DNA of 11,124 nucleotides from a bacterium (GTDB lineage Bacteria > Electryoneota > Electryoneia > Electryoneales > Electryoneaceae): the NCBI GenBank assembly GCA_028278125.1, contig JANQEY010000314.1, forward strand, positions 1-11,124, in the 5' to 3' direction. Every line of letters begins with the position of its first letter. Position 1 is the first letter of the stretch. Below the pieces are notes generated by a model. That model had not been told where the DNA came from. It did no database searches and saw nothing but the letters and a program-made list of their open reading frames with translations. The position numbers and the translations under genes are program-made. Shown piece by piece: positions 1-6,964 of the stretch.

Positions 1-786
1 TATTTTGATTTTGGTTTAAACCAACGAGTACGATTCTACCGTGACCAAAGCATGACTGATTTGGTAGCAACTGCGACGAGGCAAAGTGCTGGCAAAATGA
101 AAACAATTTCTGCTCCCGGGCATTCTTTGTGGATGGAATTTGATTGGGACGGGAATTATTTTACCGGAACTGGTACGATTTGTTTCCGTTCCATTCTTAT
201 CGGAAAAGCTGAACTTCAGGGCAGCTGTGATATTTCTTTTTCGACAAGCGGAACAAGTGAAGCGACCGGGAATGTTTCCGGGTTTACCGATATAAATATT
301 ACGACTGTTGGGGTTCTTCAGGGCACCGGAAATATATTAGGTTCTTGCGATATAACCTTTACAGCAGTAATGGGTGTGCAGGGGACTTTCTCTGTAGTAA
401 GTTCGGCAACTATTGGAACCAGTCCCAAAGTGATAACCCTTGTCAGGAGTGAATTTGAGATGTTACTTGAAGAGGATTTGGAAGAATCGTTTTTCAACGA
501 TGAAGAGTTTGCGACCGAAGCTACTATGATTGATGATGAAGGGGATGAGACTACGATAAAAGGTATCTTTGACGATGAATATATTTTGACTGACCCGGAC
601 TCTGAAATCGGTGTGGTATCTTCCCAGCCTGTATTTATTTGCCAGTCCAGCAAGCTTGTCGGGGGAGAAGAAAAATATCGTTATGCTATTGTAAATGGTT
701 TGAAGTATAACGTTCAACGGGGAGAGCCGGATGGTACTGGAGTGACCGTTCTGTTCCTTCATAACTCAGCCCCAGCGTATGGTTAG
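1..786 (+). CDS. Partial phage structural protein: beta-repeat region fused to FII-like head-tail joining domain
   Basis: The frame is open from the first base, so the gene very likely begins outside the window; the first in-frame ATG (position 52) has no ribosome binding site. From about 163 to 420 the protein is built of imperfect units of about 20 residues, each with a core like SCDISF or SCDITF, then a glycine-threonine turn and an SG or LG boundary, suggesting beta strands. The last 108 residues, from Met at 460, fit the lambda FII / prophage head-tail joining family: a short acidic N-terminus, then KGIFDDEY, SSQPVFIC, a YAIVNGLKYNV strand and the closing PDGTGVTVLFL. That family plugs or joins the head connector to the tail. 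It is usually a stand-alone protein of about 100-110 residues near the head genes, so both the fusion and the location are odd. The domain call is from motif memory; the N-terminal part is unrecognised. Confidence 0.75.
   Translation, partial: YFDFGLNQRVRFYRDQSMTDLVATATRQSAGKMKTISAPGHSLWMEFDWDGNYFTGTGTICFRSILIGKAELQGSCDISFSTSGTSEATGNVSGFTDINITTVGVLQGTGNILGSCDITFTAVMGVQGTFSVVSSATIGTSPKVITLVRSEFEMLLEEDLEESFFNDEEFATEATMIDDEGDETTIKGIFDDEYILTDPDSEIGVVSSQPVFICQSSKLVGGEEKYRYAIVNGLKYNVQRGEPDGTGVTVLFLHNSAPAYG
163..420 (+). repeat. Degenerate beta-strand repeats (about 20 aa units), first copy
   Basis: At protein level, units such as GSCDISFSTSGT, FTDINITTVGVLQGTG and GSCDITFTAVMGVQGT recur about every 20 residues. 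They resemble the units at the C-terminus of the gp48-like protein (6734-6946). At DNA level the copies have diverged strongly, so the repeat is old and is maintained as protein structure. Such repeats in phage tail proteins usually form extended beta arms. Confidence 0.6.
460..786 (+). CDS. Possible internally initiated FII-like head-tail joining protein (108 aa)
   Basis: This in-frame ATG is preceded by AGGAG at 445-449, with 10 bases between motif and start, a little long but usable. The product would be exactly the FII-like domain and would have the usual size of that family. Either the domain is made both as part of the longer fusion and alone, or two formerly separate genes were joined by loss of a stop codon, leaving the old start. 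The sequence cannot decide between these. It is listed separately because the fused form and the short form would have different roles in the virion. Confidence 0.35.
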   Translation: MLLEEDLEESFFNDEEFATEATMIDDEGDETTIKGIFDDEYILTDPDSEIGVVSSQPVFICQSSKLVGGEEKYRYAIVNGLKYNVQRGEPDGTGVTVLFLHNSAPAYG

Positions 787-795
787 GATTTACAA

Positions 796-1968
796 ATGGC
801 TATTGAAAAAACTATAGGAAGTGCTGGTGATTATCCCGGTTTAATAGAGGCATATGAATATATCTGTGGTTTGGGTGCTCTGGCGTTCGATTATGATTTT
901 GATTTACTTGAGACAGTGAATATTGGTACGTGGCCAAGTATTTCGTTGCAGGAAAATAGGGTTGACCACAATAATCATACTGTTCGTATCCATTGTAGCT
1001 TTAATGAGGCAAACCCAAAACGACCAGACCTGTGGAAAAAATTTACATTAGGGGATGGAATAATTTGGTGCCATGATACTGGTACAAATGACCTGTTGGA
1101 TAAGGTTATTTTACACCATTTATTTTTTGAAGATAATGGTATTCATCAGTCTGATACAATGTTTAACCACAGGTCATGGAGTTCTGATGATGGTTGTAAT
1201 AGTGACTTCCACCACTTGTGGTTTACAAGTGATTCTCAGGATGCGACTGCTTTGGTTTGCAGTGAAGGACGTGAATATATTAACTGGGACAATATTGCTG
1301 TATATAATTTGTGGAATGGTTTGTATGTCGGTGGTAGTTATAGTCCCGGAGATACCTTCCCCGGGAGAAAGAAAATTACGAACTGTTCGGTATTCAAAGT
1401 CGGTAATTGGGGTATGAAAGTTGATAGGTGTCCGGGTTATGAACTTGTCGTGAAAAATGTATGGTCACGTAAAGACCCGGGAGCAAGCGGTGCTGCAAGA
1501 GACTGGGCTCAAACGGACTTTGGTGGTACAAGTTCAAGGGAACTTTATAACTGCGTTGATAATGATAATTCTATTGTGACCGAACTGTCTGGAAGTATCT
1601 CGAAAGTAAATTGCAGGACTGGATTAAATGTTGCTAACGAATGTAAATCAAATAATATATCAGACCTTGGTGATGGTTTTTTAGAATTAAAGGATGGCGA
1701 GTACCAAGAAAATCCAGACGGTTCTCGTCGGTTCTGGCCAGGTTCAGACCTTCTTGGAGCCACCGGAATTAGTTCTCAAGTAAAGGAAGATATATATGGA
1801 AGACCACGTCCTGGTGTCAGTGGAATAGACTCCATTGGAGCCTTCCAGCAGGTTTACGAATTAAGAAAGGGGATTTGGGCGCAGAGCTTTAAAGGGGATT
1901 TGAAACTCAACTTATGTAGAGGAAGCAATCCCGGGCATGTAATTACATTACCACCGAACCCAGTTTAA
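796..1968 (+). CDS. Predicted right-handed beta-helix tail spike (pectate-lyase-like fold)
   Basis: A 390-residue protein with no signal peptide or membrane span. It is rich in short repeated strands and Asn/Asp turns (DNIAVYNLWNG, KITNCSVFKVGNWG, YELVVKNVWS), typical of single-stranded right-handed beta-helices. Near the C-terminus, residues 332-351 (DIYGRPRPGV...DSIGAFQ) match the D-x-x-G-x-x-R...DIGAFE end motif of parallel beta-helix proteins with a pectate-lyase-like fold. In phages such proteins are commonly trimeric spikes that bind or cut surface polysaccharide, which I infer here; no catalytic residues can be assigned. A short tail of about 40 residues follows the motif. The start has AGGA at 785-788, overlapping the stop of the previous gene, with 7 bases spacing. 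It sits upstream of baseplate genes, where Mu itself has no such gene. Confidence 0.7.
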   Translation: MAIEKTIGSAGDYPGLIEAYEYICGLGALAFDYDFDLLETVNIGTWPSISLQENRVDHNNHTVRIHCSFNEANPKRPDLWKKFTLGDGIIWCHDTGTNDLLDKVILHHLFFEDNGIHQSDTMFNHRSWSSDDGCNSDFHHLWFTSDSQDATALVCSEGREYINWDNIAVYNLWNGLYVGGSYSPGDTFPGRKKITNCSVFKVGNWGMKVDRCPGYELVVKNVWSRKDPGASGAARDWAQTDFGGTSSRELYNCVDNDNSIVTELSGSISKVNCRTGLNVANECKSNNISDLGDGFLELKDGEYQENPDGSRRFWPGSDLLGATGISSQVKEDIYGRPRPGVSGIDSIGAFQQVYELRKGIWAQSFKGDLKLNLCRGSNPGHVITLPPNPV

Positions 1969-1978
1969 AGGTACGATT

Positions 1979-2497
1979 ATGAATCTCGTTTCAACTGAAA
2001 TATATGATGTTATTTTAACGGATGATTTTAAGGATGCTGTGCAGGACATGACTCTTGATACAGCTATTTTATTATCATTGTTTACAAACAGGCGTGCTGG
2101 TGACGAAGATGAACTTCCGCAACAGGGGGATAAACAGGGATGGCTCGGGACGGAAATTCTGGACAATCTGTATCCAGAGGAACTAATATTAGGTTCAAAG
2201 CTTTGGCTCCTTCAGCGGAGCAAGATAAAGCCTGACACCTTGTCAAAGGCAAAGGAATATGCTGAGGAATGTTTACAATGGTTAATCACTTTTAATGTGG
2301 CTGAACGAGTGGATGTAATAGTCTCTCGTGTAAATATGGAAATGGTTAGTATTCAAATAGATATTTACCGTCCCGATGATGACCAGTTGTCATATAGATA
2401 CTACTATAATTGGGAGCAACAAGTCATGCAGGTTGATGACCACTTTAAATGCCCGCAGCCGGGATACGTAACTCAAATCGGTGGGGAGCAGCCCTAA
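1979..2497 (+). CDS. Baseplate protein, Mu GP46 family (first copy)
   Basis: A 172-residue protein matching the phage GP46 family (Mu gp46, a baseplate wedge component working next to gp47 and gp48). Family landmarks in order: TLDTAILLSLFTNRRA (residues 25-40), DELPQQGDKQGW (44-55), ILGSKLWLLQRSK (70-82), KEYAEECLQWL (92-102), and a final IDIYRPDD...YRYYYNWE block (127-145). After the family end it has about 25 extra residues, including CPQPGY. The start follows AAAGG (1968-1972) and lies 10 bases after the spike stop. A second, diverged GP46 domain occurs at about 4600-5010. In Mu-like phages a single gp46 lies directly before gp47; here this copy is separated from gp47 by two genes. Confidence 0.9.
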   Translation: MNLVSTEIYDVILTDDFKDAVQDMTLDTAILLSLFTNRRAGDEDELPQQGDKQGWLGTEILDNLYPEELILGSKLWLLQRSKIKPDTLSKAKEYAEECLQWLITFNVAERVDVIVSRVNMEMVSIQIDIYRPDDDQLSYRYYYNWEQQVMQVDDHFKCPQPGYVTQIGGEQP

Positions 2498-2512
2498 AGT
2501 AAAGGAAATGCT

Positions 2513-3949
2513 ATGGCAAAGTTTCAAATAGAATCAGGTGTATGCAACGGACGTGGATTTGCTGGCGTTGATACAAACGGTATCATGGCAAAGTTCCATG
2601 CTTGGGTTCAAAAAACTGCTGCGCTCGGCGGTGCAGAATGGACTATCCTACGGGATAAAAGTGCGAACCCTGTTCCCGCAACCTGTACATTTGATTATAC
2701 TACGAATACGATAACTCAAACTTCCCATGGTTATGTAACCGGGGACTTGGTTGTTTTTGCTACTGACGGCACTTTGCCCAGTGGTATATCTGCAGGTGGT
2801 GGTGGTTATTGGGTAAAGAAAATTGACGCCAATTCTTTTCAGATTTATGATAGGTTGAGATACATTTGGCAAGCCACAGCAAAAAACTTCAACGACAATG
2901 GGACAGGGAATCACACGTCGGTGATGGATGGTCCATACATCGTAATCAGTGACAATGCTTCCCCGGCGAATGCCAATACCGTTTGTAAAATAATTAAGAT
3001 TGGATATGTCAGTCTGGAAGCAGGATATATTAGAGTATCCGGGTGGCTCAGTTGGAACTCTACGACGACGAGCTTAAATGGTATGTGGTGGCAACGAAAA
3101 ATAGCTACATTGGATGACGCCGACTTTGCGTACGATTTTCGTGGTGGTGAAGAACAAATGATTATACAAACGAGAATCGGCACTGATTGGGATACTGTGG
3201 TTCTTGATGAGTGGGTCGGTGATTCGAACCTTGTCGAAGGTACTGATAAAATTGGCACTACTGTTGGCGCTATTACTGCCGGAGATGATGTAGTGGTTCA
3301 GATGGGTGTCGGTGAAGGTTCTAATTTTACAAAGGACAATTTTTATTACCTGTATAACTTTGCAAATGAATGCTTCGTTGAATATGTTAAAGTGACCGGA
3401 GTAGGTACTGGAGACGGGTTGCCTTCCGCTGACCATATTAAGCTTGAATATGTAACTTGGGATTTCAACTCTGGCGCTGTTATCGGTGCTTATCCGCACA
3501 GGTTTTATAATATGAGTAATAATTCGCACGGGACAGATTGGTACCTATCCCGGTATAAATCTCAAGTTCCGTATGGTTCTTATTATAGCAAGGGAGATTG
3601 CGCAAATTATGCACAAGAAAGTCCTATCGTGATGGACTTTGTTTATGACTCGATGTACTATTACATAACTAAAATGGCTCCTAATGATTTGGGGGTTTAT
3701 GCGGTTCAAAAACCGGGATGGACAGAGAATAGACGACCGAATGACTATTTGAATTCGGGTGGTATGAATCGTGGTTATGGTGTGTTAAAAAATGTATACT
3801 TGACTCTCCTTGGCTCTATGGCTCGGGGGCAGGACGGTCGTACAATTACCGGAAAGAATTATCTTTACTTTCAGAGAGGTTGGGACTTGGTTGAGGGTGG
3901 GAATACGAATCTTGCTATGTTATTTCTTGATACGGAATCGACGTCATAA
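2513..3949 (+). CDS. Unrecognised phage virion protein with HGY/GD beta domain
   Basis: A 478-residue protein that I do not recognise as a whole. Residues about 56-113 form a small module often seen inside phage tail proteins: a TCTFDYTTNTIT strand, SHGYVTGDLVVF, a DGTLPSGISAGG loop, and DANSFQIYD. The remainder is rich in Tyr, Trp, Gly and Asn with few charged helices, as in extracellular beta-rich virion proteins. There is no signal peptide or membrane segment. The start is supported by AAAGGA (2499-2504) and by position 15 bases after the GP46 stop. Its place between two GP46-containing genes suggests it is mounted on the baseplate, perhaps as a second receptor-binding or spike component; that role is inference only. 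Confidence 0.8.
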   Translation: MAKFQIESGVCNGRGFAGVDTNGIMAKFHAWVQKTAALGGAEWTILRDKSANPVPATCTFDYTTNTITQTSHGYVTGDLVVFATDGTLPSGISAGGGGYWVKKIDANSFQIYDRLRYIWQATAKNFNDNGTGNHTSVMDGPYIVISDNASPANANTVCKIIKIGYVSLEAGYIRVSGWLSWNSTTTSLNGMWWQRKIATLDDADFAYDFRGGEEQMIIQTRIGTDWDTVVLDEWVGDSNLVEGTDKIGTTVGAITAGDDVVVQMGVGEGSNFTKDNFYYLYNFANECFVEYVKVTGVGTGDGLPSADHIKLEYVTWDFNSGAVIGAYPHRFYNMSNNSHGTDWYLSRYKSQVPYGSYYSKGDCANYAQESPIVMDFVYDSMYYYITKMAPNDLGVYAVQKPGWTENRRPNDYLNSGGMNRGYGVLKNVYLTLLGSMARGQDGRTITGKNYLYFQRGWDLVEGGNTNLAMLFLDTESTS

Positions 3950-3951
3950 TT

Positions 3952-5016
3952 ATGGCTTTTACTCCGGGATTTGATATAGGTAATTTTACACCTGAATTCA
4001 GTGCAGAAAGTTATGTTGCTGAATCGGGCAAGGTGTTTACACCTGACACCATGGAACTGGATTCGCTTCCTATAGAATGGAGCCCAAGTTTATATGTGAC
4101 GCCGAACCTATCTAAATTATTTAATAGCTCTTTTATAATACCTGCACGGACGATAGATGAGTGGGGTACGATTTACAGCAAGGTCACTACAGAACTGCCG
4201 AAAAACTTTACAAATGGGGTGCCCTTATATGTGACTGCTTTACCTGTAGAACCGGGAGACGATGGGCAGTTAATTATTGTTGGCGCTATTTGTGATTTTA
4301 CTTATGATATAGTCAGTGATAACCCGCACGTGGTTCTGTTTACCGACCTGTCGTTTGGGGATGTAATAGAATGGACATGGGATTTTGACGATGGCAGTTT
4401 CTCTAATGTACAGAATCCTATCCACGACTTTGAGCCAGGAACATATAAGGTCAGGCTGGACGTAATATTTGGGTCGGGCGCAACAGGGTTTGCAGAGAAA
4501 ACAATCGTCCTATTGCCTTATCCTCCAGTGACGGAGCTGCCTTTGGATTCTTTTCAGGGGGATATAAAAGTATACGACGAAATATTAGTTGGCGTCACAC
4601 CTTTTGACGTGCGTATACGGGACGACAATAGGGACATTGAACAGGACTTAACTTTAGAAACAGCAGTGATGCTTTCCCTGTTCACCGATAAGCCTGATGA
4701 GGGGGAAACTAAAGGAGGTTGGGGAGGCAGTGGAATATTGAAAAATATGTCCGAAGGCTCTTTCATTTTAGGCTCTAAATTATGGTTGCTTTCCCGGGAT
4801 AAAATAGGAAACGATTTATTAATTAAATGTAAAGAATATGCGCTGGACTCTTTGAAGTGGTTATACGATTTCAAAATAGCTGAGGATATACAGGTTGAAG
4901 TTGATATAAAAGTTTACAATGAAGTAATAATAACCATTGATATTATCCGACCGCTTAATAATAAAGTTTCATACCGTTATTATTATAATTGGGTGGAACA
5001 AATATACAGGAGATAA
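3952..5016 (+). CDS. PKD-domain protein fused to a second GP46 baseplate domain
   Basis: A 354-residue protein in three parts. Residues 1 to about 110 are unrecognised, beginning AFTPGFDIGNFTPEFS. Residues about 113-188 are a PKD (polycystic kidney disease) immunoglobulin-like domain, with the diagnostic WTWDFDDGSFSN...NPIHDFEPGTYKVRL pattern. Residues about 218-352 are a complete Mu GP46 family domain (TLETAVMLSLFTDKP, GGWGGSGIL, ILGSKLWLLSRDK, KEYALDSLKWL, IIRP...YRYYYNW). PKD domains usually mediate carbohydrate or protein contacts at cell surfaces. Here the domain would be anchored to the baseplate through GP46. The gene ends 2 bases before gp47, the canonical GP46-gp47 adjacency, so this is probably the core copy. 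No clear ribosome binding site is seen and the start is 2 bases after the preceding stop, so translation is probably coupled. Confidence 0.88.
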   Translation: MAFTPGFDIGNFTPEFSAESYVAESGKVFTPDTMELDSLPIEWSPSLYVTPNLSKLFNSSFIIPARTIDEWGTIYSKVTTELPKNFTNGVPLYVTALPVEPGDDGQLIIVGAICDFTYDIVSDNPHVVLFTDLSFGDVIEWTWDFDDGSFSNVQNPIHDFEPGTYKVRLDVIFGSGATGFAEKTIVLLPYPPVTELPLDSFQGDIKVYDEILVGVTPFDVRIRDDNRDIEQDLTLETAVMLSLFTDKPDEGETKGGWGGSGILKNMSEGSFILGSKLWLLSRDKIGNDLLIKCKEYALDSLKWLYDFKIAEDIQVEVDIKVYNEVIITIDIIRPLNNKVSYRYYYNWVEQIYRR

Positions 5017-5018
5017 AT

Positions 5019-6125
5019 ATGCCGATTACACGACCGACTATACAGCAAATTACGGAGAGGATGATTTCCGATTTGGAATCTCGTATGACCGGGAATACAT
5101 CTTTACTTCCGGTGGCTCTATTAAGGGTGCTTATCATTGTATTTGCGTTTGCTATCCATATTGTATACGGGATACTTGTTAAGCTTGGGGTCAATATATT
5201 ACCAGACCAATCTGATTTGGAATGGACACGGAGGCACGGGCTGATGTGGGGAGTAGCTTATAAGGAAGCGCAGTTCGCTGAAGCCGATATTACCTTTACA
5301 GGTACAAATGGCGTGGCGGTTCCAAAAGGTACTTTGGTCAAGCGGAGCAGCACCGGGATGGAATATGAGACCTTAACATCCGGTATTATTGCGGGTGGTT
5401 CTTTAGATGTAACCGTTCGGGCAACTATAGCAGGGGCATCCGGAAACTGGTTAAAGGATAATCCTCTGGATATCTTAATTCTTGACCTTGTATCCCCCAT
5501 CTCAGGTGTAAATGATACCGCAGCCGTCACCGGGGAAATTACAGGGGGACAGGATGATGAGACCTTGGATGCATACCGTGCTCGTATTTTACAAAGGATA
5601 CAGCGACCTGGTTCGGGTGGCTCGAAGGCTGACTATGAACGCTGGGCACTGGAACAGGACGGAGTGGAACAGGTTTGGGTCAAACCAAGTTATTGGGGAG
5701 CCGGAACCTGTGCAGTAGTTATACGCCCAGCCGGAGATGGTTCTCTTGCCAGCGCTGTACAGACTGAATTGAATGCTCTTCAGCCTGTCACTGCTAACCA
5801 ACCAAGGCTCTTATCCGGGTTGGATTATGTATACGAAGCGGATGAAGTGCCGATGGATTATACAATTAAGATTGACCGGAATACAGCGGAGAACCAAACA
5901 CTGATAACAGATGCAATTGATGCCTTCCATGAAGAGGAAGGGGAGCCGGGAGGGACTCTACTCCTTTCCCATTTACGTTCGGCTATAGCATCCACCGGAA
6001 TATATGATTATGAAATTACAGCTATTTCCGTTGATGGCGTTCCTGTTGCCGTTGATGATATTGTTTTAACTGAATTCCAATTCCCTACTCTGACAGGGGG
6101 AGGAATAACCTTTCAGGACTTATAA
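5019..6125 (+). CDS. Baseplate J / Mu gp47-like protein
   Basis: A 368-residue protein of the baseplate J / gp47 family, which forms the wedge of contractile-tail baseplates together with gp46 and gp48. Landmarks: N-terminal MPITRPTIQQITERMISDLE; a hydrophobic helix with AIHIVYGILVKLG (residues 45-57); LPDQSDLEWTRRHGLMWGV (61-79); FTGTNGVAVPKGTLV (93-107); the G(A)SGNW segment (139-144); ITGGQDDETLDAYRARIL (174-191); and GGSKADYERWALE (200-212). The length is typical. The start at 5019 is chosen over an upstream in-frame ATG at 4989 because AGGAGA at 5008-5013 sits 5 bases before it and the upstream start would overlap the GP46 gene. The hydrophobic stretch is a family feature, not a true membrane anchor. 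It overlaps the next gene by one base (TAATG). Confidence 0.95.
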   Translation: MPITRPTIQQITERMISDLESRMTGNTSLLPVALLRVLIIVFAFAIHIVYGILVKLGVNILPDQSDLEWTRRHGLMWGVAYKEAQFAEADITFTGTNGVAVPKGTLVKRSSTGMEYETLTSGIIAGGSLDVTVRATIAGASGNWLKDNPLDILILDLVSPISGVNDTAAVTGEITGGQDDETLDAYRARILQRIQRPGSGGSKADYERWALEQDGVEQVWVKPSYWGAGTCAVVIRPAGDGSLASAVQTELNALQPVTANQPRLLSGLDYVYEADEVPMDYTIKIDRNTAENQTLITDAIDAFHEEEGEPGGTLLLSHLRSAIASTGIYDYEITAISVDGVPVAVDDIVLTEFQFPTLTGGGITFQDL

Positions 6126-6955
6126 TGGATTTAAGTAATTTAATACCGAAGGCTATTTATACACCGGAGAGCTGGGCTCGTTTACTCGTGAAACTATTGC
6201 CCAAGGGAGCCATTTGGAAGCATCATGTTTTCTTCCAAGGAGGAGTTTGGGTTGGCTCAACTCTTGGGGTTTTACTGAGTGTATTTGGGTCGGAAATTGC
6301 AAGGGTTTATGGTCTGTATATTACCCTAATAAAAGAGGCAGTTCCTGGCTTGTCGGATGACCTATTAGCTGAATGGGAATCCGTGGCTGGCTTGCCTGAT
6401 GCCTGTACTCCTCTCAGCCAAACAGAGGACGAGCGGAGGGCAGCTGTGCATCAACATATTACCCAAGGCAAGGGAAATATTAATATGGCTGAGCTTAACC
6501 AAAGCGAGCAGTTTTGGATTGACTACGCAGCCAATTTAGGGTATACAATTGACATCGGGTATCAAGCAGATTATTTTCGCGTCGGGGATAGGGTTGGTGA
6601 ACGTCTCGGGGATACTGAATCTCTTTACACATGGGTTATTGCAGGGGATGCTGATGACTTTCTGAAGTGCTTGTTTGAACGGGATAAGCCTGCATATACC
6701 AAAATAGTTTGGTCAACCTTTACGCAATCAATTTGCAATATAAAATTTACTGTTTCAGGGACTTTAAAATCTCAGGGTGGTTTGGTTGGAAACCTGACTT
6801 TAAGCTTTACAAATAGCGGCACCCTGCAGGCGATGGGAGCGCTCTCCGGAGCAGGTTCTGTAGATATTACAACGACAGGAACTGTTGCTGCCAAGGGAGC
6901 ACTGTCAGGCTCTATAGATGTAAACTTTACGACGACAGGTACTTTAAATCCATAG
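6125..6955 (+). CDS. Mu gp48-like baseplate protein (YmfQ/DUF2313 family) with repeat tail
   Basis: Residues 1 to about 200 match the YmfQ/DUF2313 family, equivalent to Mu gp48, a baseplate protein acting beside gp47. Landmarks are KLLPKGAIWKH (23-33), LLAEWESVAGLPDAC.PL (80-97), TEDERRAAVHQHIT (100-113) and the end segment CLFERDKPAYTKIVWS (182-197). Family members are usually about 190-200 residues. The additional 75 or so residues here are three to four units of about 20 residues (such as SVDITTTGTVAAKGALSG and SIDVNFTTTGTLNP), like those in the first gene of the window. The tail probably forms an elongated beta arm. Translation is coupled to gp47 through a one-base TAATG overlap; no good ribosome binding site lies at usual distance. 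Confidence 0.92.
   Translation: MDLSNLIPKAIYTPESWARLLVKLLPKGAIWKHHVFFQGGVWVGSTLGVLLSVFGSEIARVYGLYITLIKEAVPGLSDDLLAEWESVAGLPDACTPLSQTEDERRAAVHQHITQGKGNINMAELNQSEQFWIDYAANLGYTIDIGYQADYFRVGDRVGERLGDTESLYTWVIAGDADDFLKCLFERDKPAYTKIVWSTFTQSICNIKFTVSGTLKSQGGLVGNLTLSFTNSGTLQAMGALSGAGSVDITTTGTVAAKGALSGSIDVNFTTTGTLNP
6734..6946 (+). repeat. Degenerate beta-strand repeats (about 20 aa units), second copy
   Basis: This encodes units CNIKFTVSGTLKSQGGLVG, LTLSFTNSGTLQAMGALSG, SVDITTTGTVAAKGALSG and SIDVNFTTTGTL at the end of the gp48-like protein. The pattern is an alternating hydrophobic strand, a (S/T)GT turn and a G(A/G)L(S/V)G boundary. The same architecture occurs at 163-420. Some DNA similarity between neighbouring units remains (acgacaggtact versus acgacaggaact), suggesting more recent internal duplication than in the first copy. 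Confidence 0.7.
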
Positions 6956-6964
6956 GAGGAATAT

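Noticed and set aside
318..762. Minus-strand open frames across the first gene
   Set aside because: They lie opposite a well-supported coding frame, have no ribosome binding sites and give low-complexity, serine-rich proteins; they are shadows.
2513..3949. Diversity-generating retroelement target in a tail protein
   Set aside because: No reverse transcriptase, no template repeat and no C-type-lectin-like variable C-terminus were seen in the window.
4603..5010. Recent gp46 duplication by recombination
   Set aside because: The two GP46 copies share protein landmarks, but their DNA has diverged strongly, so the duplication or acquisition is not recent.
4989..5018. Upstream ATG for the gp47-like protein
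   Set aside because: It would overlap the preceding GP46 coding end and has no ribosome binding site, whereas the ATG at 5019 has AGGAGA 5 bases upstream and gives the family-typical MPITRPT start.
4937..5182. Overlapping + strand frame of 81 codons between PKD-GP46 and gp47
   Set aside because: It runs out of frame across two recognised proteins, lacks a ribosome binding site and gives an unlikely composition.
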